A stretch of DNA of 38,430 bases. It comes from DAIDKA01 sp035943195 (GTDB taxonomy: Bacteria > Pseudomonadota > Gammaproteobacteria > Steroidobacterales > Steroidobacteraceae). The notes below the pieces were generated by a model. That model was not told where the DNA came from. It ran no database searches and saw only the letters and a list, made by a program, of their open reading frames with translations. The position numbers and the translations under genes were made by a program. The DNA is taken from the NCBI GenBank assembly GCA_035943195.1, contig DASZCK010000306.1, positions 1-38,430 on the forward strand, read 5' to 3'. How positions within the stretch are numbered: the first letter of the stretch is position 1; every line of letters begins with the position of its first letter. Shown here piece by piece: positions 30,460 through 38,430 of the stretch.

Positions 30460-31830
30460 ATGCGCAGCGTCCACTTCGAACCCGAGGAGATCCTGGAGAC
30501 GGTGAAGATGGTCCAGATGGAAAATCTGGACATCCGCACCATCACCATGGGCATCAGTCTGCGCGATTGCGCGCATCCACAGCTCGCACGTTGCGCGCAG
30601 CGCGCCTACGACAAGATCTGCCGCTACGCCGAGCGCCTGGTGAGCGTCGGCGATGAGCTGGAGCGCGAGTACGGCATTCCCATCATCAACCGGCGCATTT
30701 CGGTGACCCCTGTCGCACTGGTCGCCGAGAGTTCGGCGGCCGACGACTATGTGGCCATGGCACAGGCCCTGGATCGCGCGGCGATCACGGTGGGCGTCAA
30801 CTTCATCGGCGGCTTCTCTGCCTTGGTCCACAAGGGCTTCACCCACGGCGATCGCATCCTCATCGACTCGCTGCCGCAGGCGCTGGCCGTGACCGAGCGG
30901 GTGTGCGCCTCGGTCAATGTGGCCAGCACTCGGGCCGGCATCAACATGACCGCGGTGGGTCGCATGGGGGAGATCATTCTGGAGTGCGCCCGCGCCACCG
31001 CGGATCGCGACGGGATCGGCTGCGCGAAGCTGGTGGTGTTCTGTAATGCGGTGGAGGACAACCCCTTCATGGCGGGTGCCTTCCATGGCATCGGGGAAGC
31101 GGAGTGCGTGATCAACGTCGGGGTCAGCGGCCCCGGGGCCGTGCTGTCCGCGGTGCGGCGGGCGCCGGGAGCGGACCTGGGGGACCTCGCCGCCATCATC
31201 AAGCGCAGCGCCTTCAAGATCACGCGCATGGGCGAACTCATCGGTCGTCGTGCCTCCGAACGCCTGGGGGTCCCCTTCGGTATCGTCGACCTGTCGCTGG
31301 CGCCGACACCGGCGCAGGGCGACAGCGTGGCGCAGATCCTCGAGGCCATGGGACTGGAACGGGTCGGCACGCATGGCTCCACCGCCGCCCTGGCCATGCT
31401 CAACGATGCCGTCAAGAAAGGCGGCGCCATGGCCTCTTCCCACGTGGGCGGCCTGTCCGGAGCCTTCATACCAGTCAGCGAGGATGTGGGGATGATCGAG
31501 GCGGCGGCGGCCGGCACCCTCACCCTGGACAAGCTCGAGGCCATGACCTGCGTGTGCTCGGTGGGCCTGGACATGATCGCGGTACCCGGGGATACCCCCG
31601 CGGCGACGCTCGCGGCCATCATTGCCGACGAGGCCGCCATCGGCATGATCAACCGCAAGACCACCGCCGTACGCCTCATCCCGGCCCCCGGCAAGGTGGT
31701 CGGGGACTTCGTGGAGTTCGGCGGGCTCCTGGGGCGTGCCCCGGTCATGGCCGTCCACCGGCAATCCAGCGCCGGCTTCGTCCTGCGGGGCGGCAGGATC
31801 CCGGCCCCCATCCAGTCACTGAACAATTGA
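30460..31830 (+). CDS. PFL-family protein (UPF0210/DUF711)
   Basis: The 456-residue soluble protein matches the DUF711 family along its length: MENLDIRTITMGISLRDCAH near the start, VNFIGGFSALVHKGFTHGDRILIDSLP, VFCNAVEDNPFMAGAFHGIGE, and the glycine-rich end GRAPVMAVHRQSSAGFVLRGGRIPAPI-QSLNN. The fold is related to glycyl-radical pyruvate formate-lyase, but no glycyl-radical loop (RVSGY) is present and no activating enzyme is encoded nearby. Structures exist for homologues, yet the reaction is unknown. It is cotranscribed with the ACT-domain gene, 11 nt before it. Confidence 0.92.
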   Translation: MRSVHFEPEEILETVKMVQMENLDIRTITMGISLRDCAHPQLARCAQRAYDKICRYAERLVSVGDELEREYGIPIINRRISVTPVALVAESSAADDYVAMAQALDRAAITVGVNFIGGFSALVHKGFTHGDRILIDSLPQALAVTERVCASVNVASTRAGINMTAVGRMGEIILECARATADRDGIGCAKLVVFCNAVEDNPFMAGAFHGIGEAECVINVGVSGPGAVLSAVRRAPGADLGDLAAIIKRSAFKITRMGELIGRRASERLGVPFGIVDLSLAPTPAQGDSVAQILEAMGLERVGTHGSTAALAMLNDAVKKGGAMASSHVGGLSGAFIPVSEDVGMIEAAAAGTLTLDKLEAMTCVCSVGLDMIAVPGDTPAATLAAIIADEAAIGMINRKTTAVRLIPAPGKVVGDFVEFGGLLGRAPVMAVHRQSSAGFVLRGGRIPAPIQSLNN

Positions 31831-32040
31831 CGGACAACCGTAAAATCAAGCACCTGGCCGGGTACTCGTGTATGCTCCGCCCCGGCTCGTGATCTTTCAG
31901 GCTTGTTTGCAACGACCTTTGTCCACACCGACCGTAAGTCATGCCGACAATCGGCTGCGCCCAAGCGGGCGTTGCTTCCCGTCAAGAAGCTGCACCTCAA
32001 ACAAAGTATCCGCGAACCAGGAGGCAGGCCTTCCTGCCGG

Positions 32041-32073
32041 ATGTTCTATTTTCATTTCGTGAGTAACTGTTAG
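32041..32073 (+). CDS. Possible 10-residue leader peptide coupled to the RRM gene
   Basis: ATG 32041 opens a ten-codon frame (MFYFHFVSNC) that stops at TAG 32071-32073, and the G of that stop is the first base of the GTG start of the RRM gene (TAGTG). An AGGAGG lies 16 nt upstream, with a perfect hairpin GGCAGG-CCTT-CCTGCC (32023-32038) between, which would shorten the effective distance. The RRM gene itself has no ribosome site, so it may depend on ribosomes ending this peptide. Three Phe and one Tyr in ten codons are unusual. Confidence 0.35.
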   Translation: MFYFHFVSNC

Positions 32074-32399
32074 TGACCAAATTATTTGTTGGAAATCTCC
32101 CCTTCTCCGCAACTGAAGAGGCGGTCCGCGCCCTGTTCGAGAAGCATGGTACGGTCGAGAAGATCGCGCTGATCACCGATCGCGAGACCGGTCGTCCCCG
32201 CGGCTTCGGCTTCGTTGAAATGGCCAATGCCGATGCCTCCCGCGCCATGTCGGCGCTGAACGGCACCGACTTTGAAGGTCGCAGCCTGAAGATCGATGAA
32301 GCGCAGGCGCGTGAGCGCACCGGCGGCGGCGGTGGCGGCGGCGGTGGCAACCGCGGCGGCTACGGCGGCGGCGGCGGTGGTGGCGGTCGCCGCTACTAA
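32073..32399 (+). CDS. RNA-binding protein with one RRM and a Gly-rich tail
   Basis: The 108-residue protein starts at GTG 32073; upstream in-frame stop TAA at 32064 limits the choice. RNP2 is LFVGNLP (near residues 4-10) and RNP1 is RGFGFVEM (near 46-53), the two aromatic RNA-contacting motifs. After the RRM ends (about 85) the tail is almost all Gly with a few Arg, Asn and Tyr (GGGGGNRGGYGGGGG), like plant and cyanobacterial cold-induced glycine-rich RNA-binding proteins. The leader is over 200 nt with no TGTAGG-box. Control by a coupled leader peptide is proposed. A strong terminator hairpin follows. Confidence 0.93.
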   Translation: MTKLFVGNLPFSATEEAVRALFEKHGTVEKIALITDRETGRPRGFGFVEMANADASRAMSALNGTDFEGRSLKIDEAQARERTGGGGGGGGGNRGGYGGGGGGGGRRY

Positions 32400-32431
32400 G
32401 CGCTGCGCCTCGCTTGCGGGGCATTGAGCTG

Positions 32432-32467
32432 GCGGGCTTCCGGTTCGGGTAAGGACCGGAAGCCCGC
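32432..32467 (+). terminator. Hairpin terminator after the RRM gene
   Basis: GCGGGCTTCCGGT (32432-32444) and its exact complement ACCGGAAGCCCGC (32455-32467) form a 13-bp perfect stem with a 10-nt loop. Only AATCATT follows, so the T-run is poor, but the stem is the strongest in this part of the window and sits 32 nt after the stop codon. Confidence 0.65.
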
Positions 32468-32497
32468 AATCATTACCGGAATGCATGGATCGTCGTG

Positions 32498-32902
32498 ATG
32501 AAGACGAAGAGCTACCTTTTGCAGGACGATTGCCGGCGCATTGTCGAAGCCGCCGCCGCGCACGCCCGCGCAAAGAACTGGGCCGTCAGCATCTGTGTCT
32601 GTGATGACGGGGGTCATATCCTGCGGGTCGAGCGCCTGGATGGCGCCCCACCCTTCACCGCGCAGATGGCCGTGGCCAAGGCGACGACGGCTGCCGTCGG
32701 GCGCCGGGAGTCCAAGGGCTTCGAAGAGGCCATCAACCAGGGCCGCACGGCGCTGGTGACTGCGCCCCTGCAGGGGCTGCTCGAAGGTGGCGTTCCTGTC
32801 ATCGTCGACGGTCAGGTGATTGCCGCGGTCGGCGTCTCCGGCGTCAAGTCGGCCGAGGACGCGGAAATCGCCCGCACCGGCATCGCCGCCCTCACGGCGT
32901 AG
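32498..32902 (+). CDS. GlcG/HbpS-family heme-binding-like protein
   Basis: The 134-residue protein starts at ATG 32498 (GTG 32495 directly before it is also possible). It has the single-domain GlcG pattern: helix AAAAHARAKNWAVSICVCDDGGHILRVERLDGA (given in outline), FTAQMAVAKATTAA, and the final PVIVDGQVIAAVGVSGVKSAEDAEIARTGIAAL. HbpS of Streptomyces binds and degrades heme, and GlcG is linked to glycolate use; the chemical role of this cytoplasmic copy is unknown. It converges with the RES toxin gene across 12 nt. Confidence 0.88.
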   Translation: MKTKSYLLQDDCRRIVEAAAAHARAKNWAVSICVCDDGGHILRVERLDGAPPFTAQMAVAKATTAAVGRRESKGFEEAINQGRTALVTAPLQGLLEGGVPVIVDGQVIAAVGVSGVKSAEDAEIARTGIAALTA

Positions 32903-32914
32903 GCGCCCAACGAA

Positions 32915-33601
32915 TCAGGAGGCCGGTTCAATGACCGGCACCGGCTTTCCCTGCCAGCGGAACCGCCAGGTTTTCCCCTTGCGCAAATGGTTCACCAGCA
33001 CCGGCCTGAAGAGCGCGAGGCAGGTCCCGCCCTTGCGGCGGACGCTGGGATAAATCACGCCCAGCGACCCGGCCGCCAGCAGCCGTTCTGCCAGCAGTTG
33101 CGAGGCCACATAGCTTTCAGGCGCCAGACAGCCGCCGAATGACGGCGCCTCGCGCAGGTCATGCAGTGGCGCACTCACGTCCGCCAGGTACTCATCGTAG
33201 GTCACTTCTTCTTCGAGGCAGCCGATCTCGGCCAGTTGCACCGTTTTGTGAAAGGCGACCTCGGCCTGCGCGGTGCGCAGCTCAAAGGCCGCATACCAGG
33301 CGCCGCGTTCCGGGCCATTGAAGCGGCTGCCAAAGGGGTGCGGGTGGGTGAACGCCGCATTGACCATGCGGTAGTACGGTACGCCGAAGACCAGCTCGTG
33401 CACGCCGATGCCGCCCAGCCGCTGGTTCTCGGCCAGCAGCCTATCGTTGGTGGCATGGTCCAATTGGAAAATGTCCGCCAGGTGCGCTTCATCATCGGCG
33501 ATCAGACCCAGGACGCTGCCGGTCTCACCGTATTGGGACGGGATCAGGCGGTGCGTGTCGTAACGGCGGATCAGGGAAAGCGGCGGCAGCGCGGGTGCCA
33601 T
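32915..33601 (-). CDS. RES-domain toxin (NAD+ phosphorylase-like)
   Basis: The 228-residue protein has the Arg-Glu-Ser pattern of RES toxins: an N-terminal IRRYDTHRL with the family arginine, FGSRFNGPERGAWYAAFELRTAQAEV with further Arg and Glu residues, and YPSVRRKGGTCLALFRP with the conserved Ser near the end. Characterised members destroy NAD+ by phosphorolysis and stop growth. It lies 5 nt after the Xre antitoxin gene (33607-34044), in the usual antitoxin-first order. Length is near the family norm and I see no inactivating change. Confidence 0.9.
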   Translation of the reverse strand: MAPALPPLSLIRRYDTHRLIPSQYGETGSVLGLIADDEAHLADIFQLDHATNDRLLAENQRLGGIGVHELVFGVPYYRMVNAAFTHPHPFGSRFNGPERGAWYAAFELRTAQAEVAFHKTVQLAEIGCLEEEVTYDEYLADVSAPLHDLREAPSFGGCLAPESYVASQLLAERLLAAGSLGVIYPSVRRKGGTCLALFRPVLVNHLRKGKTWRFRWQGKPVPVIEPAS

Positions 33602-33606
33602 GCCGC

Positions 33607-34044
33607 TCAGACGCCGCCGCGCCGCGCATCCAGCAGCCGTCGCACCGTCTGCAGCGCCGGCACGCCGCCCTTCACCAGGTAGGCCAGGGGCGTATCACCA
33701 CCAAACAGCCGATGGCTGTTGGGCAGTTGCACCCACTGGTCGGCAAGCGCCCGCGAATGCAGGATGTGCAGGGCCTTGAAGATGCCGATCAGATAGGACA
33801 CGCGCAGCAGCCGATCGGCCTCCAGTACTTTGGCCGCCGGGGCGCGCTTGAGTTCGTAGTACGGGCCGTTGCTCACCCCACCCAGTAGCGCCCGGGCATC
33901 CTCATCCCTCACCCGCCAGCGTTCCATGATGTTGAAAAATGCCTTGAGGGCCGAGGCGCTCAGACGCTCGCGTTCCCCACGCGCATTGAGGTCCACCAGC
34001 GGTGAGGGCTCGTAACGGGTTTCCGGGTAAGTGAGCGCTGCCAT
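33607..34044 (-). CDS. Xre/MbcA/ParS-type antitoxin (DUF2384)
   Basis: The 145-residue protein has an N-terminal helical DNA-binding part (LSASALKAFFNIMERWRVRDEDARALLGG) and the DUF2384 toxin-binding C-terminus (LYIGIFKAL-like core LIGIFKALHILHS, LPNSHRLFGGDTPLAYLVKGGVPALQTVRRLLD). It neutralises the RES toxin encoded 5 nt later and should repress its own promoter. The ATG at 34044 has AGGAGAAC about 5 nt upstream. A palindrome lies across its promoter. Confidence 0.9.
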   Translation of the reverse strand: MAALTYPETRYEPSPLVDLNARGERERLSASALKAFFNIMERWRVRDEDARALLGGVSNGPYYELKRAPAAKVLEADRLLRVSYLIGIFKALHILHSRALADQWVQLPNSHRLFGGDTPLAYLVKGGVPALQTVRRLLDARRGGV

Positions 34045-34054
34045 CCAGTTCTCC

Positions 34055-34093
34055 TGTAATGGATATATTACACTCCGGATCAGTATTACTCAA
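34055..34093 (-). promoter_or_regulatory. Promoter of the toxin-antitoxin operon with overlapping palindromic operator
   Basis: On the minus strand TTGAGT (34093-34088) and TAATAT (34070-34065) stand 17 bases apart, a good sigma70 promoter. A perfect palindrome TGTAAT-N6-ATTACA occupies 34072-34055, covering the -10 element and the start site, and ends directly before the ribosome site of the antitoxin gene. Repression by the Xre-family antitoxin is the natural reading. The geometry equals that of the TGTAGG boxes, but the half-site differs. Confidence 0.7.
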
Positions 34094-34208
34094 ACCGGAC
34101 CGCAGAACCGCGACCTTTGCCGCCCAAAGAAGTTCCGCGGGCCAAATTGGGCTTGCGGGCAACCAATAGTGCTGCGAGCATTGCCGCCCACCGTTCGCAG
34201 GAGCCTCC

Positions 34209-35540
34209 ATGTTCAGAACTTCCGCCACCCGTAGCGCCGCCCGACTGTGGGTCCTGCTGCCGGTGTTTGCCCTGGCCAGCTGCGGTGGCAATGACACCGG
34301 CGCCATCATCACCGTGCCCAATTCGGTGGTGGTCGCGGACCTGCGCCACGCCGGCGTCATGGACATCGTGGAAGCCTCTGCGCAGATCGATGAAACCGGG
34401 CTCACGCAGAAGCCGGGACTGGTGTCGGTCATCCTGAACAGCACCGCCGCGCCCGGGAATTTCGCGGCCAGCGCCGATTACGCGACCAACAGCTCCCCGC
34501 CCTCCGGCCTGGCTGTCGGGGACCTGACCGGCAACGGTAGCCAGGATCTGGTGGTGGCCAATATCACCACGGGCACGCTCGCGGTGTTCATGGAGACCTC
34601 GCCCACCTCCGGGACCTACCCCACCAAAGCCACCACCATCAATGTGGGCGGGCAACCCAATGATGTGCAGATCGCCGACCTCAATGGCGATGGCCTGCCG
34701 GATCTCATCGTCGCGGACAACACCGGCAAGGTGACCTACCTCATCCAGAACGCGTCGAGCCCGGGCACCTTTGCCACCGGCGTGAGCCTGCCCATCACCA
34801 ATCCGGCCATCACCGCCGAGGGCTCGGCTTTCTCCACGCGCGCCATCTCGGTGGCGGTGGGAGATCTCAACGGCGACGGTCTGCCGGACCTGGCCGTGAC
34901 CAGCTTCGATATCAATGGCGATTACGGCCAGCTGACCCTCTATTTCCAGGATCCGGCCCACCCCGGCACCTTCCTCGCGACGCCGCAGGTCATCAATACG
35001 TTCTGCGAACCTTCTCAGGTCAAAATCGCGGATATCGACAAGGACGGCTCCAACGACCTCGCCATTGCCTGCCAGGGACTGGGCGCCAATTCGGACCTCA
35101 ACGCACTCTCCGATGGCAATCCCCTCGGTCAGATTGCCGTGGCGGAATCCAATTACGGCGCGCTGATTATCATGCAGAACGCCAGCAGCCCCGGGACCTT
35201 CGCAGCGCCGATCGGCTATCCCTCGATCAACGGGGCCATCAGCCTCGCCATCGGCGATCTCAACATGGACGGCTTACCGGACATCGCCATGGTGAGCCTG
35301 TACCCGCAGGGCCAGGGCGAGGTCGCGGTGCTGCTCCAGGACGCCACCAACGCGGGGACCTTCCCGACCATCGAGACCTACAGCGGCAGTGGCCAACCGG
35401 TCTCGATAGTCATCGGCGACATGAATAACGATGGGCTACCGGATCTGGTGATCGCGGATGCCACGACCGCAGTCTGGTTCGAGAATGTGGTGGGCGGGGC
35501 AGGCACCTTCAACACCGAAGGCCAGGTCGGGTTCCACTGA
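34209..35540 (+). CDS. FG-GAP/VCBS beta-propeller lipoprotein
   Basis: The 443-residue product starts at ATG 34209 with CAGGAG 5-6 nt upstream. A lipobox LASCGG shows a lipoprotein. Seven repeats of about 55 residues follow; six carry a calcium-binding loop of the D-x-D/N-x-DG-x-x-D type (DLTGNGSQDL, DLNGDGLPDL twice, DIDKDGSNDL, DLNMDGLPDI, DMNNDGLPDL), and the first is degenerate (DLRHAGVMDI). This predicts a seven-bladed propeller, as in integrin-alpha-like proteins. NASSPGTFA-type linkers repeat between blades. It is probably a surface or periplasmic scaffold; the ligand is unknown. It ends 4 nt from the converging permease gene. Confidence 0.9.
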   Translation: MFRTSATRSAARLWVLLPVFALASCGGNDTGAIITVPNSVVVADLRHAGVMDIVEASAQIDETGLTQKPGLVSVILNSTAAPGNFAASADYATNSSPPSGLAVGDLTGNGSQDLVVANITTGTLAVFMETSPTSGTYPTKATTINVGGQPNDVQIADLNGDGLPDLIVADNTGKVTYLIQNASSPGTFATGVSLPITNPAITAEGSAFSTRAISVAVGDLNGDGLPDLAVTSFDINGDYGQLTLYFQDPAHPGTFLATPQVINTFCEPSQVKIADIDKDGSNDLAIACQGLGANSDLNALSDGNPLGQIAVAESNYGALIIMQNASSPGTFAAPIGYPSINGAISLAIGDLNMDGLPDIAMVSLYPQGQGEVAVLLQDATNAGTFPTIETYSGSGQPVSIVIGDMNNDGLPDLVIADATTAVWFENVVGGAGTFNTEGQVGFH

Positions 35541-35544
35541 TCGC

Positions 35545-37005
35545 TCAGGTAGGCGCGAGCCGCTGCAATCGGGAGCGGGTCGCGCCATACAGGGCGTAGA
35601 CCGCGGCGCCCAGCGCCAGCCACGCCACAAAGCCGATCCAGGCGAGCCTGGGAAGGGTCGCCATCAGGCCCGCACAGCACAGCGCTCCGGCCAGCGGCAC
35701 CCACGGGCCCGCGGGAGCCTGGAAGGGCCGACGCAGATCCGGGCGCGTCCGACGCAGCACCAGGACCCCACCGCAGACGATGCCGAAGGCGAGCAGCGTC
35801 CCCATGGAGATCACGTCCCCCAGCAGATCCAGCGGCAGTAACCCGGCCGCGATACAGGAGACGACGCCGGTGACGATGGTGCCGATATGCGGTGTGCGGG
35901 ATTTCGGATGCACGCGGGCGAAAGCGGCGGGCAGGAGTCCGTCGCGTCCCATGGCGTAGAAAATGCGCACCTGGCCCATGAGGGTCACCAGCAGCACCGA
36001 GATCAGGCCCACCACGGCGACAAAACCGACCAGCGACTTGGCCCACAGCACGGATGGTCCGGCGCGGTCCAGCGCCAGGTACATGGGATCGGGCACATCC
36101 AGGTCGTGGTAGCCGACCAGTCCGGTGATCACGAAGCTCACCGCCAGGTACAGCACGACGCAGATTCCGAGGCCCAGCAGCAGGCTCAATGGCACCGTGC
36201 GCTGCGGATTGCGGGTCTCCTGTCCCATGGTCGATACCGCATCGAAGCCGATATAGGCAAAGAACAGGATGGCCGTGCCCTGGAGTACCCCGGACCAGCC
36301 GTAAGCGCCGAAACCGCCTGTGTTGGGTGGAATGTAGGGATGCCACAGCGTCGGATGCACGAAGGCCGCGCCGACGAACACCACGACCAGGATGGCGAGC
36401 ACTTTGGCCATGACGATGCCATTGTTCATCCAGGCTGAGGTCTTCAGGCCCAACAGCATCACCAACGTGCAGAACACTGTCACCAGCACCGCCGGCAGAT
36501 TGATCAGGGTGGGCGCGCGATGGATATGCCACCCGTCCTTCACGTCAAAAGGCGCAGACAGCCACTTGGCCGGCAGGTCGAAGCCCAACTGGTGCAGGGT
36601 CGAGGTTGCATAGCCCGCCCAACTGATGGCGACCAGCGAGGCCGAGAACAGGTACTCCAGCATCAGGCACCAGCCCACGGTCCAGGCGATGCCCTCACCC
36701 AATGTGGCATAGGTGTAGGAGTAGGCGCTGCCGGCCACGGGAATCATGGCGGCAAGCTCGGCATAACACAGGCCGGCCAGCAGGCACACGATGCTGGCGA
36801 GCAACAACGACAGGCCCACGGCGGGGCCGGAATGCTCGGCGGCGACCTGGCCCGTCAGCACGAAAATGCCCGCCCCGACGGTACTGCCGACGCCGATGCA
36901 GGTCAGGGCGAACAGCCCCAGGCTGCGCGGCAGAGCGCTCACTTCTCCGCCGACACCGGCCTCGGCACACAGGTCTTCGACCGGTTTGCGGGCCCAGATG
37001 TTCAA
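35545..37005 (-). CDS. APC-superfamily amino-acid permease (cationic amino-acid transporter group)
   Basis: The 486-residue protein has 12 predicted membrane helices. The APC motif in helix 1 is IGVGSTVGAGIFVLTGQVA, and helix 3 onwards shows CYAELAAMIPVAGSAYSYTYATLGE. YIGFDAVSTMGQETRNPQRTVP is the conserved helix 6/7 loop of CAT/YfnA-type permeases. It imports an amino acid across the inner membrane; the substrate cannot be fixed from sequence. It lies 18 nt after the phosphomannomutase gene on the same strand and may be cotranscribed. The ribosome site is weak. Confidence 0.92.
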   Translation of the reverse strand: MNIWARKPVEDLCAEAGVGGEVSALPRSLGLFALTCIGVGSTVGAGIFVLTGQVAAEHSGPAVGLSLLLASIVCLLAGLCYAELAAMIPVAGSAYSYTYATLGEGIAWTVGWCLMLEYLFSASLVAISWAGYATSTLHQLGFDLPAKWLSAPFDVKDGWHIHRAPTLINLPAVLVTVFCTLVMLLGLKTSAWMNNGIVMAKVLAILVVVFVGAAFVHPTLWHPYIPPNTGGFGAYGWSGVLQGTAILFFAYIGFDAVSTMGQETRNPQRTVPLSLLLGLGICVVLYLAVSFVITGLVGYHDLDVPDPMYLALDRAGPSVLWAKSLVGFVAVVGLISVLLVTLMGQVRIFYAMGRDGLLPAAFARVHPKSRTPHIGTIVTGVVSCIAAGLLPLDLLGDVISMGTLLAFGIVCGGVLVLRRTRPDLRRPFQAPAGPWVPLAGALCCAGLMATLPRLAWIGFVAWLALGAAVYALYGATRSRLQRLAPT

Positions 37006-37023
37006 GTCAGATGCAACGCCCGT

Positions 37024-38379
37024 TCAAGCGCGGATGAGGCGCAGCAGCTCGTGCGTTTTCTCCTGCATCAGCGCCGTGCTGCCGCGCGATTCGACATTCA
37101 GGCGCACCAGCGGTTCGGTGTTCGAGCCGCGAAGATTGAAGCGCCACTCCCGAAACTCCACCGACAGGCCATCGGTGAAATCGACATTGAGCGCTTGCCC
37201 TGCGTAGACCTTCTCGGCCCGCTTAAGCACGGCGCGCGCTTCGCCTTGCAGCTGGGTGTTGATCTCGCCGCTCGCCGGGAAGCGGCGCATGCGATCACCG
37301 ACCAGCTGCGAGAGCGACTTGCCGGACTCGCAGATCACCTGCAGCACCAGGAGCCAGGGAATCATGCCGCTGTCGCAGTAGGCGAATGAGCGGTAGTAGT
37401 GATGGGCGCTCATCTCCCCGCCATAGGCGCCGTCGACTTCGCGCATTTTCTGCTTGATGAAGGCATGACCGGATTTTGACAGCACCGGCACGCCGCCGGC
37501 GGCGCTGACCACATCGATGGTATTCCACGTCAGACGCGGATCGTGGACGATGCGGGCACCCGGTTCGCGCTTCAGGAAGACTTCGGCCAGCAGGCCCACC
37601 AGGTAGTAGCCCTCGATGAAGGTCCCTGCTTCGTCGAAGAAGAAGCAGCGGTCGTAGTCGCCATCCCAGGCGAGCCCCACATCGGCGCCGCAATCAAGCA
37701 CCGCTTGGCGCGTGGCCTCGCGATTCTCTTCCAGCATGGGATTGGGCACGCCGTGCGGAAAGGTGCCATCGGGGGCATGGTTGAGCTTCGTGAACTGGAA
37801 CGGCAGATGCGGCTGCAGCAGATCGACGATGAGGCCGGCGCCGCCATTGCCGGCGTTCACGACCACCTTCAGCGGCTTGAGTCGCTTCAGATCGACATAG
37901 CCCAGCAGATGTTTCAGGTAGCGCTCGCGGATATCCAGCGCCTGCACCGTACCCCGCTTCGCGGCCCGCGCCGGGAATCTCCCCGCGGCAATGGCGGCCT
38001 GGATGTCCTTCAGCCCGGTATCGGCGCTGATCGGACGGGCGCCCTCGCGCACGAATTTCATGCCGTTGTAGTCCGGCGGATTGTGGCTGGCGGTCACCAT
38101 GATGCCGCCATCCAGCTGCCACTCCGCCGTCGCGAAGTAACTGCACTCGGTGCCGCACAGGCCGATGTCCAGGACATCGACTCCGCACTCGTTGAGACCG
38201 CGCGTCAGCGCATTGGCCAGCGCCGGACTGCTCTCGCGAATGTCGTAGCCCACCGCTACGGTACGCGGCTGCACGAAGCCTGCGTAGGCACGGCCAATGT
38301 CGTAGGCCAGAGGCTCGTTGATCTCATCCGGCATGCGTCCCCGGACGTCGTAGGCCTTGAATGCGGTCAGCTTGGTCAT
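37024..38379 (-). CDS. manB: Phosphomannomutase/phosphoglucomutase
   Basis: The enzyme interconverts mannose-6-phosphate and mannose-1-phosphate (and often the glucose equivalents) in the cytoplasm, feeding GDP-mannose and other nucleotide sugars. The 451-residue product has all four family sites: the phosphoserine loop TASHNPPDYNG with Ser 98, the Mg loop DGDYDR, the sugar-binding loop GEMSAHHYYR, and the phosphate-binding loop RGSNTEPLVRLN. The ATG at 38379 has AGGAAA about 9 nt upstream. It could supply precursors for the polysaccharide made by the genes at the other end of the window. Dual specificity (AlgC-like) cannot be decided; the symbol reflects the closest reading. Confidence 0.92.
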   Translation of the reverse strand: MTKLTAFKAYDVRGRMPDEINEPLAYDIGRAYAGFVQPRTVAVGYDIRESSPALANALTRGLNECGVDVLDIGLCGTECSYFATAEWQLDGGIMVTASHNPPDYNGMKFVREGARPISADTGLKDIQAAIAAGRFPARAAKRGTVQALDIRERYLKHLLGYVDLKRLKPLKVVVNAGNGGAGLIVDLLQPHLPFQFTKLNHAPDGTFPHGVPNPMLEENREATRQAVLDCGADVGLAWDGDYDRCFFFDEAGTFIEGYYLVGLLAEVFLKREPGARIVHDPRLTWNTIDVVSAAGGVPVLSKSGHAFIKQKMREVDGAYGGEMSAHHYYRSFAYCDSGMIPWLLVLQVICESGKSLSQLVGDRMRRFPASGEINTQLQGEARAVLKRAEKVYAGQALNVDFTDGLSVEFREWRFNLRGSNTEPLVRLNVESRGSTALMQEKTHELLRLIRA

Positions 38380-38430
38380 CGGGGAGTTTCCTGGCAGTTT
38401 CCCGATTGTAACTGCCGCGCGCCTGAGTGC

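Noticed and set aside
30445..31764. A 439-codon minus-strand open frame
   Set aside because: Complete overlap with the well-conserved PFL-family gene; composition is typical of a shadow frame.
32023..32038. GGCAGG-CCTT-CCTGCC hairpin as a terminator
   Set aside because: Only a 6-bp stem, no T-run, and it lies just before the leader frame and the RRM gene; a translational role is more likely.

Overview
This is a GC-rich chromosomal window (low to mid 60s % by eye) from a bacterium that is most likely a gammaproteobacterium. The evidence is a tRNA-Ala(GGC) with an encoded CCA end directly behind gltX, a MipA/OmpV porin-like protein, AsmA, lipoproteins with lipoboxes, and a GacA/UvrY-like response regulator. 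A placement near Nevskiales/Steroidobacterales/Xanthomonadales is a guess from gene content. I see no integrase, transposase, phage gene or CRISPR array.

Layout. (1) Positions 1-6047 are a surface-polysaccharide block: the start of a GMC-type FAD oxidoreductase and its Tat-signal small subunit, a GT14-type glycosyltransferase, two FkbM methyltransferases, a GT4 glycosyltransferase, and one plus-strand gene of unknown family with an ETD motif. (2) 6162-7800 is an ECF sigma / membrane anti-sigma / DUF4252 operon whose genes overlap by ATGA. (3) 7855-11971 holds an MHS-family transporter, tRNA-Ala, gltX and a divergent membrane acyltransferase. (4) 12172-19667 is a two-gene signalling operon: a 1913-residue soluble hybrid kinase with a nine-unit, 276-bp-period HAMP array, GAF, kinase core and three receivers, followed by a receiver-kinase-receiver protein. 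(5) 19740-30124 is an envelope/stress region: MipA, AsmA, a trypsin-like protease, an lmo0937-type micropeptide, OmpA/DUF4398 lipoproteins, two stand-alone receivers, a NarL/GacA-type response regulator, a sensorless DegS/NarX-type kinase, a phospholipase-D lipoprotein and a ferritin-like protein. (6) 30164-32902 has an ACT/PFL pair, a glycine-rich RRM protein behind a possible coupled leader peptide, and a GlcG-like protein. (7) 32915-34044 is a RES/Xre toxin-antitoxin pair with a readable promoter and operator. (8) 34209-38379 has a seven-bladed FG-GAP lipoprotein, an APC permease and a phosphomannomutase that could supply sugar precursors for polysaccharide.

Main observation. An 18-bp palindrome, TGTAGG-N6-CCTACA, with the geometry of the GacA/UvrY box TGTAAG-N6-CTTACA, occurs once perfectly and five more times imperfectly, always between genes. 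The copies precede the poly-HAMP kinase, mipA, a small ORF/asmA, the kinase/phospholipase divergent promoter, the second FkbM gene, and possibly a small RNA. In most copies a -10-like hexamer lies 42-44 nt downstream. I propose that the NarL-type regulator at 25732-26364 binds these boxes and that the kinases and stand-alone receivers around it form one envelope-stress network. This is inference from sequence; the two weakest boxes could instead be relics of REP-type repeats.
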